Source: JAEUHO01 sp046350655 (GTDB lineage Bacteria > Planctomycetota > PLA2 > JAEUHO01). Taken from it: DNA of 64,000 nucleotides. Below the pieces are notes generated by a model, which was given only the letters and a program-made list of their open reading frames with translations, was not told the DNA's origin and made no database searches. Of this stretch, positions 44,995 to 53,239 are shown in pieces; the first letter of the stretch is position 1, and each line of letters begins with the position of its first letter. The position numbers and the translations under genes are program-made. The stretch is taken from positions 1 to 64,000 of the forward strand of contig JAXMAB010000013.1 of the NCBI GenBank assembly GCA_046350655.1, in the 5' to 3' direction.

Positions 44995-46723
44995 TCACGG
45001 GAGGGGGACGAGGTCGAGGAGGCGGTCGTCGAGCACGAGGGCGTCGAGGCGCATCGCGCGCGCGGCGTCGAGCGCCTCGCGGGCCGTGTCCACGATGGGC
45101 TCGCCGCGGCGGTTGAGGCTCGTGTTGAGCACGGCGGCGTGCCCGCGCGGCGCGAGCGCGCGGAGGAGGCGCGCCCGCGAGGAGCAGGTCGTCGCCGGCG
45201 CCGACCACCGTCTGGACGCGGGCGGTGCCGTCCACGTGGACCGCGCCGCGCAGCCGCCGACGCGGCCTCCGGGGGTCGCGACGAGCGTGAGGATCATCCA
45301 CCGGCTCTCGAGCGCGGGGGCGAACCAGCGCGCGGCGTCGGCGGCCGCGACGACGGGCGCGACGGGGCGCCAGCGCTCGCGGCCTTGTGGTCGTTGAGGC
45401 GGTCGCGGACGGCGGGGTCGTCGGCGCGCGCGAGCACGCTGCGCCCGCCGAGGGCGCGCGGGCCCAGCTCGGCGCGGCCGCGCGCGACGCCGACGAGGCG
45501 GCCCGCCGCGACGCGCGCGGCGACCGCCTCGGCGAGCGCGTCGAGCGCGAGGCGAGCGCGGCGGACCCGGCGAGGGCGGCGTCGGCCTCGGCGGCGTCGA
45601 TCGCGCGGCCGAGGGCGCAGCGTCGCGGCGGCGCCGCGGGGCGGCCCGTCGCGCGCGCGTGGACCCCACGCCGCGGCGCCGAACGCCGCGCCGGCGTCGC
45701 CCGCGACCGGGAACGGGCGGACGGGCACCGGGAGCTCGCGCGCCCGGCCGTTCATGCGGCAGTTGAGGAAGAGGCCGCCCGCGAGGCCGAGCGCCGCGGC
45801 GCCCGTCGCGTCGAGCGCGCCGCGCGCGGCGGCGGCGCGACCGCCTCCACCGCGTCCTGCGCGCCGCGCGCGAGGTCGCGGTCCGTCGGGCGGAGCGGCG
45901 CGTCGGGCGCGCGCGCGGGCCCGAGCGCGCGCACGAACGCGTCGCCGAAGAGCCGCGCCTCGCCCCACGGGAAGCCGAACCGCTCCGTCGCGACGCGGAC
46001 GAGGCGGGTCGGGTGCGGCGCGAGCAGCGCGCGCCCGAACGCGGCGGCGGGCGACGACGGGTCGCCGTACGCGGCGAGGCCCATCGTCTTGCCCTCGTCG
46101 GCCTCGGGCACGAAGCCGAGGAACGCGGTGACCGCGGCGTAGGCCTTGCCCGCGCTGTGGGGGTACGACGCGTGGCGCAGCCGGCGCGGCAGGCCGCGGG
46201 TCACGGACCACGTCGCCGTGGTCGTCCACTCGCCCATGCCGTCGGCGGTGACGACCGCGCCGGTCGCGTCGGGCAGCACGAGCGCCGCGGAGGCCGCGTG
46301 CGCGACGTGGTGGGGGACGTGCGTCACCGGCGCGGTCACGCCCGCGTCGGCCAGGCGGGCGCGCAGCGTGCCCATGGCCCGGAGGTAGCCGCCGCGCGAC
46401 GGGAGCCGCGTGTCGGGGGGCTCGCGGAGGTACGCGAGGCTGCGGGGCAGCCGCGCGAGCACGTGCAGCGCCTTGCGGGCGCGCGCCATGCCCCGCGTCC
46501 AGGGGAACGCGACCGCGTCCACGTCGCCGGGGGCGAGGCCGGTCGCCGTCAACGCCGCCGCGAGGGCGCGCGCCGGGAACGCGGCGCTGAACCGCACGCG
46601 GTCGAAGCGCTCCTCGCTGGCGGCGAACGCGGGCACGCCGTCCACGAGCAGCACGACCGCCGCGTCGTGGCCGAACGCGTTGAGGCCGAGGACGACGGAG
46701 GGGGGGCGTTGCGCCGCGGGCAC
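44995..46723 (-). CDS. carbamoyltransferase (NodU/CmcH family), C-terminal part broken by frameshifts
   Basis: The protein begins VVLGLNAFGHDAAVVLLVDG, with the histidines of HHVAHAASA, and SYPHSAGKAYAAVTAFLGF and DEGKTMGLAAYGD, all hallmarks of the family that moves carbamoyl groups to sugars or antibiotics. The first 290 residues are intact. From about 45850 down, LAGGLFLNCRMNGR, ELGPRALGGRSVLA, RWFAPALESRWMILT and HAAVLNTSLNRRGEPIVDT appear in changing frames, with at least five single-base shifts. All motifs survive, so sequence error is plausible; recent decay is the alternative. The GTG start at 46723 lies 9 bases after a TACAGT hexamer. The gene may decorate the glycan made by the facing cluster. 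Confidence 0.75.
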
Positions 46724-46730
46724 CGGGGGG

Positions 46731-46739
46731 GTACTGTAC
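46731..46739. promoter_or_regulatory. shared palindromic -10 region of divergent genes
   Basis: GTACTGTAC reads TACTGT on + (46732-46737), 13 bases before the ATG at 46751, and TACAGT on - (46738-46733), 9 bases before the GTG at 46723. The gap between the two coding regions is only 27 bases, so both transcripts would be almost leaderless and the promoters must overlap. TTGCGC at 46709-46714 could be the + strand -35 (17-base spacing). Confidence 0.5.
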
Positions 46740-46750
46740 GCGGACCGACG

Positions 46751-47191
46751 ATGAGCGACCCCCTGCGACCCGCCTTCGACGCGAAGATCCCGACCCGGCT
46801 CGAGGTCGTGGGCCCGCTGCGTCGCGTGCTCGAGTCGCTGCTCGCGTCCCTCGGGTGGTCGGAGGACGACACCGCCGACGCGGGCCTGATCGCGACCGAG
46901 GTGATCCAGAACGCGGTCGAGCACGGCTCGCGCAACGACGGGCGCGAGGAGGTCTCGATCCGGTGCCGGATCGACGGGAAGATCGTGACCCTCGACGTCA
47001 CCGACCCGGGGACCGGCAAGGGGCCCGACTCGCTGCTGCAGCGCGACGTCACCGTCGCGCCGCCGATGGACTCGTCCCGCGGGCGGGGCCTCTACCTCGT
47101 GCACCGGATGTCGCGCGAGATGGACCGCGGGCGGACCGACGGCGGCGGGTCGTTCGTGCGCGTCCGGATGTCGCCGGCCGAGGCGACGTGA
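46751..47191 (+). CDS. RsbW-like serine/threonine kinase (anti-sigma factor fold)
   Basis: The 146-residue protein has the HATPase fold of RsbW/SpoIIAB: N box VIQNAVEHGSRN, G1-like VTDPGTGKG, and G2 SSRGRGLYLVHRMS. Such kinases sequester a sigma factor or phosphorylate an STAS partner. Neither partner is adjacent. It is coupled to the downstream phosphatase gene by a GTGA overlap, which together form most of a partner-switch module. Confidence 0.88.
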   Translation: MSDPLRPAFDAKIPTRLEVVGPLRRVLESLLASLGWSEDDTADAGLIATEVIQNAVEHGSRNDGREEVSIRCRIDGKIVTLDVTDPGTGKGPDSLLQRDVTVAPPMDSSRGRGLYLVHRMSREMDRGRTDGGGSFVRVRMSPAEAT

Positions 47192-48471
47192 GCGGCCACA
47201 CGTTCCTCACCGGGGACCGGGTCCGCGACCAGCGCAACGTGGACCTCCTGCTCGACGCGGTCGTCGAGCTCTACGGGACCGCGGACCTCGCCACGCGCGT
47301 GCGCCGCGCCGTCGACCGCGCGATCCGCGTGACCGGCGCCGAGCGCGGGATCCTGCTGCTCGGCGACGCGGCGGGCGAGCCGGTGCCGCACACCGCGCGC
47401 GACGGCAAGGGCGCGGACCTGCCGAAGCCGCTGACGTACAGCCGCACGGCGGTGCGCGACGTCTGGACGACGCGCGCCCCGAAGCTCATGACCGGCACCG
47501 ACTCGGGCCAGGCCTTCGACCCGAGCAAGAGCGCGCTCGCGCTCAAGCTGCGGTCGATCCTCGCGGTCCCGCTCGTCGTCGGCGACCGCGGCCTCGGCGT
47601 CCTGTACGTGGACAGCCGGTTCGTCACGAAGGAGTTCACGGACGGCGACCGCGCGGTGTTCGAGGCCCTCGCCGGGCTCGTCTCGGTGGCGCTCGAGCAG
47701 TCGCGCCTCGCCGACGAGGAGGCCGAGCGCAAGCGCCTCGCGGCGGAGATGGACGCGGCCCGCCGCATCCAGCAGTCGTTCCTGCCGCGCGACCTCCCGT
47801 CGCTCCCGGGCTACGACGTGGCGACCCTCTCCCGGCCGTGCGTCGAGACCAGCGGCGACTACCTTGACGTGGTGGCCCTCGACGGCGGCCGCGTCGGCCT
47901 CGCCGTCGGCGACGTCTCGGGGCACGGGCTCCCCGCCGCGCTGTTCATGACGTCCGCGCGCGCGCTGCTGCGGGGCCTCCTGCACGCCGACGCGGACCCG
48001 GCGGCGGTCTTCGCGCGCATCAACGCGTACCTCTGCCACGACCTGCCCGACGACGGGTTCATGAGCTTCTTCCTCGGGATCCTCGACCCCGCGTCGAGGA
48101 CGCTGTCGTGGGTCTCGGCGGGCCACAACCCGCCGCTCCTGCGGCGCGCCGACGGGACGACGACCGAGCTGCGCCGCACGGGCACGGTGTTCGGGATCGA
48201 CGACGAGGCCCGGTACGCCGTCCACGGGCCGGTCCCGTTCGGCCCCGGCGACGCGCTGCTCGTGTACACCGACGGGCTCTTCGAGGCCCGCGCGCCGGAC
48301 GGGCGCGGCGAGTGGGGCGAGGAGGCGATGTCGGCCTCCTTCGGCGCGCACGTCGCCGCCGGGCGGACGTCGCAGGGGGTCCTCGACGGCCTCGTGACCG
48401 ACCTTGCCGCCCACGTAGGATCGAGGCCGCTCGACGACGACGTCACGGGCCTCGTGGTCCGCGGCGTGTAG
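47188..48471 (+). CDS. GAF domain-PP2C (SpoIIE/RsbU-type) phosphatase
   Basis: The 427-residue protein has a GAF-like sensor domain (about 30-175, AERGILLLGDAAG to VALEQSRLADEEAERK), a short coiled-coil joint, and a PP2C/SpoIIE domain (ETSGDYLDVVALDGGRVGLA, VGDVSGHGLPAALFM, VSAGHNPPLLRR, DDDVTGLVV). It should remove phosphate from an STAS anti-anti-sigma protein, countering the upstream kinase. The small molecule sensed by the GAF domain is unknown. Confidence 0.9.
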   Translation: MSGHTFLTGDRVRDQRNVDLLLDAVVELYGTADLATRVRRAVDRAIRVTGAERGILLLGDAAGEPVPHTARDGKGADLPKPLTYSRTAVRDVWTTRAPKLMTGTDSGQAFDPSKSALALKLRSILAVPLVVGDRGLGVLYVDSRFVTKEFTDGDRAVFEALAGLVSVALEQSRLADEEAERKRLAAEMDAARRIQQSFLPRDLPSLPGYDVATLSRPCVETSGDYLDVVALDGGRVGLAVGDVSGHGLPAALFMTSARALLRGLLHADADPAAVFARINAYLCHDLPDDGFMSFFLGILDPASRTLSWVSAGHNPPLLRRADGTTTELRRTGTVFGIDDEARYAVHGPVPFGPGDALLVYTDGLFEARAPDGRGEWGEEAMSASFGAHVAAGRTSQGVLDGLVTDLAAHVGSRPLDDDVTGLVVRGV

Positions 48472-48498
48472 GGTCGGCCCGGGCGACGAGGGCACGGG

Positions 48499-50080
48499 AT
48501 GACGCAGGGCACGCGCCACCGACGCGACCGGACCCGCGCCGGCCTGCTCGCGCTCGCCGCGGGGGTCGTCGCGGCGGGCCTGCTCCACCCGCCTGGCGCG
48601 CGGCGCCGACGCGCCGGCGGCCGCCCGCGCCGCCCGCCGCGCCGGCCGGCGCGCCCCGGTTCGCGTTCGAGCCGTGCGACGTGGTGCTCGTGCTGTCGGG
48701 GCTCGAGGGCGGGCTGCTCAAGCCGTGCGGCTGCTCGAGCCCCAGCGCGGCGGGCTCCGCGCCGGGCGGCGTTGATCGAGGACGCGCGCCGCGCGGCGAA
48801 GGCCGTGGCGCTCGTCAAGCGTCGGCGACGCGCTGGGCCGCGGGAGCCTGCCCGCGCAGGCGGAGCTCAAGGCCGAGCTCTTCCGCGGCGCGCTCTCGTC
48901 GGTCGGGTACCAGGCGATGCTCCTGTCGCCCGAGGACCTGCTGCCCGGGGCCGCGGCGCTCACGCAGGTCTACGACGGCCCCGCGGGCACCCCGCGGCCG
49001 CCGCGCAACGTGCTGCTCCGGCCGGGCGGGTCGCTCGCCGCGCTCGCGCGCGTGGACCCCGTGCAATCGTTCACCGTCGGCGACCTGCCGGTGCGCGCCG
49101 TGTCCGTCGTCGACCCCACGCTGTCGGGCCTCCTCGTCGAGGAGACCGCCGTCGCGCTGGCGGTGGTGCCGCCCGGCGCCGGGATCGACGCGATCCCGCG
49201 CGGGCCCGGGCTCCTCGTCGTCGCCGCGCACACGATGCGCGAGGACCTCGCCGTCATCGCGACGAAGGCCGCGTCGAAGGCCGACCTGGTCGTCGTCGTG
49301 GACGTCCTCGGCGAGGCGGCGCGCCGCACCGGCGAGCGGGCCAAGCCGTTCACGTCGCCGCTGCTCGTCACGTTCGACGCGCACGGCAAGGAGGTCGCGG
49401 TCGTGCGGCTCTGGCGGCGCGACGGCGCGACGACCGTCGCGTGGGACCCCGTCCCGCTCGACCCGGCGTACGACGCGGGGCCGTCGCCCGCCCGCGACGA
49501 GGTGGCGCGCCTGTTCGGCGTGTACCGCGGGAACGTGCGCGCCGCGGGCCTCCTGGCCGCGGTCCCGTCGGTCCCCGACGACGGCCCGCGCTACGTCGGG
49601 TCGGCCGCCTGCGCGACGTGCCACGGGGCGATCGTCGCGTCCTGGCGCGCCACGCCCCACGGCTGGGCCCATGCGACGCTCGAGCGCTCCGGCGACGCGG
49701 CGGACCCCGAGTGCATCGGGTGCCACGTCGTCGGGTGGGCGCGCGACCCCGCCCGCGCCTGGCAGCGCGCGGCGAGCGGCTTCGCGTCGAAGGCCGCGAC
49801 GCCGGACCACGCGGACGTCGGCTGCGAGGCCTGCCACGGCCCGGCCTCGGCCCACGTCGCGGACCCCGGGAACCGCGCGCACTTCGGGCCCGCGCGGACC
49901 CCGGGCAAGGTCTGGAAGACCCCGGACCGCGGCACCTGCGCGGCCTGTCACGACCCCGAGAACAGCGTCGGGTTCCAGAAGCCCGGGGGGCCCGCGCGGT
50001 ACCTCGAGCGCGTGGACCACCGGGACGTGCCGCCGGCCGAGCGCACGATCTGGACCCCGGGCGAGCAGCCCCCCCGGTAG
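48499..50080 (+). CDS. multihaem c-type cytochrome, N-terminal part broken by frameshifts
   Basis: The exported protein has a signal peptide-like start, then a domain with KPCGCSSPSAAG and FEPCDVVLVLSGLEGGLL that reads in a second frame. A long region reads in a third (from about 48860), containing four CxxCH haem sites (CATCH, CIGCH, CEACH, CAACH) in the last 170 residues. Known planctomycete and Geobacter-type proteins join a metallophosphoesterase-like domain to cytochrome c554-type haem modules; that is a suggestion here. Shifts lie near 48600-48650, 48765 and 48835, and total length is 3n+1. The ATG at 48499 is taken as the start. A DUF1573 protein follows. Confidence 0.7.
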
Positions 50081-50161
50081 CCCCCGTCGGGGCGCGGGCC
50101 CGCCCGGCGCCGGCCCCGCGGGGCCCCCGGTGCGAGATCGGGACAGGCCGTCGCCCGGGGC

Positions 50162-50167
50162 TACGAT
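50162..50167 (+). promoter_or_regulatory. candidate promoter of the DUF1573 gene
   Basis: TACGAT lies 8 bases before the ATG at 50176, and GGGACA (50140-50145) sits 16 bases upstream as a possible -35. There is no Shine-Dalgarno. Confidence 0.45.
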
Positions 50168-50175
50168 CTCCGCCG

Positions 50176-51366
50176 ATGTCCCGTGCCGAACGGCTCCGCG
50201 TCCTCCTGCTCGCCGTGCTCGCGCTCGGCGTGATGGGGGCGGCCGTGTTCGTCGCCTTGCGCGCGCGCGCGAACGCCGGCGGCGCGCACGCGGACGACGT
50301 GGTCCCGCGGACGTTGCCGCCGGAGCGGACGGGGACGACGCGCCACGGCGAGATGCCCTCGGGGTGCGAGACGACCGAGACGTCGCCGCCCGGGATCGCC
50401 GTCGACGTGCCGTCCGGCCTGCTCGACCTCGGCGCCCACCGCCAGGGCGAGGTCGTCACGCGCGACGTGACGGTCCGCAACACGGGCAGCGGGGTGCTGT
50501 GCGTCCAGGACGTGGTCACCGGCTGCGGGTGCGTGAAGGCGGAGTGGCTCGGCGACAAGCACGTGCCGTCGGGCGCCGCGGGCACCGTCCGCGTCGTCGT
50601 CGACACGACGGGCCGCGAGGGCCGCAGCGAGAAGTCCGTGACGCTCTACACGAACGTCCGCGGGCAGCCGGCCCACCAGTTCTTCGTGCGCGTGGACGTG
50701 AAGCTCGGCCTCATGGTCGGCGCGATGCAGGGGGGGCTGCCGAGCCACTACCTGCAGTTCGGCACCCACGCGCCCGGGCAGAAGTCGACGTTCCGCGTGC
50801 GCCTGAAGAGCCCGAAGGACGAGCCGGCGTGGGAGGTGAAGGGCGTCGCCTCGGCCGACACCGACAAGCCGACGGCGTACGCGTGGGAGCTGCTGCCGGC
50901 GGAACCGGGCGACCCCGAGTTCCGCTGCTACGACCTCGTCGTCACGCACCCGGGCCGCCCGGACCTCGGCATGAGCACCGAGCGCGTGATCGTGACGACG
51001 ACGCACCCGCAGCGCCCGACGCTCGAGTTCGAGGCGATGATGAACGTCGTGACGAAGTTCTACGCGTCGCCGTCGCGGCCGAGCTTCGGCTTCATCCGCG
51101 CCGCCGACCCGTCGCCCCTGAAGACGGTCTACGTCTACCCGGGCGAGGCCGGCGCGCCGTTCACGGTGACGGGCGCGAAGGTGGAGGGGGCGGGCTTCAC
51201 CGCGTCCGCCCCGCGCGCGACGAAGGAGGGGTGGGCCGTGGACGTCCGGTACGACGGGCAGGCCCGCGCGTCCGGCCGCATCGCCGCGACGCTCCTGATC
51301 GCGATCGACGACCCGGAGATGCCGGTCGTCAAGGTGCCCCTCGAGGGGCACGTGATGGGTCCCTAA
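50176..51366 (+). CDS. DUF1573 domain protein
   Basis: The 396-residue protein has an N-terminal membrane anchor (VLLLAVLALGVMGAAVFVAL) and an Ig-like DUF1573 domain (LLDLGAHRQGEVVTRDVTVRN, then VVTGCGCVKAEW). The GCGC motif is the hallmark. Two or three more beta-sandwich modules follow (from about LMVGAMQGGLPSHYLQFGTH). Function of the family is unknown; it is often found near cytochromes and large surface proteins, as here. The stop is 20 bases from glmS. Confidence 0.8.
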   Translation: MSRAERLRVLLLAVLALGVMGAAVFVALRARANAGGAHADDVVPRTLPPERTGTTRHGEMPSGCETTETSPPGIAVDVPSGLLDLGAHRQGEVVTRDVTVRNTGSGVLCVQDVVTGCGCVKAEWLGDKHVPSGAAGTVRVVVDTTGREGRSEKSVTLYTNVRGQPAHQFFVRVDVKLGLMVGAMQGGLPSHYLQFGTHAPGQKSTFRVRLKSPKDEPAWEVKGVASADTDKPTAYAWELLPAEPGDPEFRCYDLVVTHPGRPDLGMSTERVIVTTTHPQRPTLEFEAMMNVVTKFYASPSRPSFGFIRAADPSPLKTVYVYPGEAGAPFTVTGAKVEGAGFTASAPRATKEGWAVDVRYDGQARASGRIAATLLIAIDDPEMPVVKVPLEGHVMGP

Positions 51367-51386
51367 CCCCGGGCGGGCACCGAAGC

Positions 51387-53213
51387 ATGTGCGGAATCAT
51401 CGGGTACGTCGGGGCCGGCGAGGCCCTCCCCATCCTCGTGGAGGGGATCCGTCTCCTGTCCTACCGCGGCTACGACTCCGCGGGCGTCGCGGTCGCGCGC
51501 GACGGCCGGATCGTCGTGGAGAAGGACAAGGGCCGCATCGAGGACCTCGCGCCGTCGTGGGACCGCGCGAAGCTCTCGGGCGGCACCGGCATCGGCCACA
51601 CGCGCTGGGCCACGCACGGCCGTCCGAGCCGCGTCAACGCGCACCCGCAGCAGGACGCCGCGGGCGCCGTCGTCGTCGTCCACAACGGCGTGCTCGAGAA
51701 CGACATCGCGCTCCGCGAGGAGCTCGAGGCGCAGGGCGTGAAGTTCGTGAGCGAGACCGACACCGAGGTGTTCGCGCACCTCTACGCGCGGCTCTTCCGC
51801 GGCGACCCCGTCGCGGCGGCGCGCGAGATCCTCGCGCGGTGCCACGGCCGGTTCGCCCTCGTGTTCCTCCACAAGGACCAGCCGGGCACGCTCGTCGCGG
51901 TGCGGCGCGGCTCGCCCCTCGTCGCCGGGTACGCGGCGGGCGTCGGCCTCGTCGCGTCGGACGTGCGCGCGATCGCGGGCCACGCGGACCGCGCGGTCGA
52001 GATCGAGGAGGACGAGATCGTCGTCGTGACGCGCGACGGCGTGACCGTCCACGGCGCGGACGGCGCGCGCAAGGAACGGGCGGCGCACCCGGTGACGTAC
52101 GACGACACGTCGCTCGGCAAGGGTGGCTTCCCGCACTGGATGCTCAAGGAGATCCACGAGCAGCCCGACCGCCTGGCGGACCTCGTGGCCGCGCGCATCG
52201 ACCCGGTCCACGGCCGCATCCGGCTCGACGAGCTGGGGCTCTCCGACGCGACCCTCGCCGCCATCGAGCGCGTGGACCTCGTCGGGTGCGGGACGGCGTC
52301 GTACGCGTGTATGTACGGCGCCCGCGCGTTCGAGGCGCTCGCCGGCGTCCCCGCGCGGATGGTGCCCGGCAGCGAGTTCGAGGCCCGCGCGGAGCTCCTG
52401 GGCCCGCGCCGGCTCGTCGTCGCGGTGAGCCAGTCGGGCGAGACGGCCGACACCCACGCCGCCGTCGAGGCCGCCCGGCAGGCCGGCGCCCACACGGTGG
52501 GGGTGCTCAACGTCCGCGCGAGCCGCATCGCGCGCAGCGTCGGCGGGTTCGTGGACATCCACGCGGGCCCCGAGATCTGCGTGGCCTCGACGAAGGTCTA
52601 CACGGGCATGCTACTGTCGCTGCTGCTGCTCGCGCTGCGCGTCGGCGAGGCGCGCGGCCGCGGGAAGGCGGCCCTCGCCTCCCTGCGCCCCGCGCTCGAC
52701 GCGCTCCCCGACGCGGTCCGCCGCGCGATCGCGACCCACGACCACGTCCGCGAGGTCGCGCGCGAGGTCCACCGCGCGCAGAACATGCTCTACATCGGCC
52801 GCGGCCCGGACCACGCCACCGCGGTCGAGGGCGCGATGAAGATGAAGGAGATCTCGTACATCCACGCCGAGGGCTACGCCGCGGGCGAGCTCAAGCACGG
52901 CCCGATCGCGCTCGTCTCGTGGGACGTGCCGACGGTCGCGATCCTCGGCCAGGGCGACGCGCGCACGAAGATGCTCGCGAACGTCCGCGAGGTCCGCGCC
53001 CGCGACGGCCTCGTGATCGCGGTCGCCGGCGAGGACGACGCGGACGCGAAGAAGGTCGCGGACATGGTCCTGCCGGTCCCGACGGTCGACCCGTGGCTCG
53101 CGCCGCTCGTCCATACGATCCCGTTGCAGCTGCTCGCGTACGACGTCGCCCGCCGCCGCGGCTGCGACATCGACCAGCCGCGGAACCTCGCCAAGTCGGT
53201 GACGGTCCAATGA
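51387..53213 (+). CDS. glmS: glutamine-fructose-6-phosphate aminotransferase (isomerizing)
   Basis: The 608-residue enzyme makes glucosamine-6-phosphate, the entry to peptidoglycan and glycan synthesis. The amidotransferase half opens with the catalytic Cys1 (MCGIIGYVGAGEA, HTRWATHGRPS). The isomerase half has two SIS domains (GCGTASYACMYGARAFE, SQSGETADTHAAVE, ICVASTKVYTGML, IGRGPDHATAVEGAMKMKEI) and ends NLAKSVTVQ. No glmS ribozyme-like leader is present; the gap upstream is 20 bases. Its stop overlaps an ATG for the next reading frame (ATGA). Confidence 0.97.
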   Translation: MCGIIGYVGAGEALPILVEGIRLLSYRGYDSAGVAVARDGRIVVEKDKGRIEDLAPSWDRAKLSGGTGIGHTRWATHGRPSRVNAHPQQDAAGAVVVVHNGVLENDIALREELEAQGVKFVSETDTEVFAHLYARLFRGDPVAAAREILARCHGRFALVFLHKDQPGTLVAVRRGSPLVAGYAAGVGLVASDVRAIAGHADRAVEIEEDEIVVVTRDGVTVHGADGARKERAAHPVTYDDTSLGKGGFPHWMLKEIHEQPDRLADLVAARIDPVHGRIRLDELGLSDATLAAIERVDLVGCGTASYACMYGARAFEALAGVPARMVPGSEFEARAELLGPRRLVVAVSQSGETADTHAAVEAARQAGAHTVGVLNVRASRIARSVGGFVDIHAGPEICVASTKVYTGMLLSLLLLALRVGEARGRGKAALASLRPALDALPDAVRRAIATHDHVREVAREVHRAQNMLYIGRGPDHATAVEGAMKMKEISYIHAEGYAAGELKHGPIALVSWDVPTVAILGQGDARTKMLANVREVRARDGLVIAVAGEDDADAKKVADMVLPVPTVDPWLAPLVHTIPLQLLAYDVARRRGCDIDQPRNLAKSVTVQ

Positions 53214-53239
53214 CCCGTCCGACGGAGGATCCACGTCCC

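Noticed and set aside
51367..51386. glmS ribozyme upstream of glmS
   Set aside because: Only 20 bases separate glmS from the preceding stop, too few for the ribozyme.
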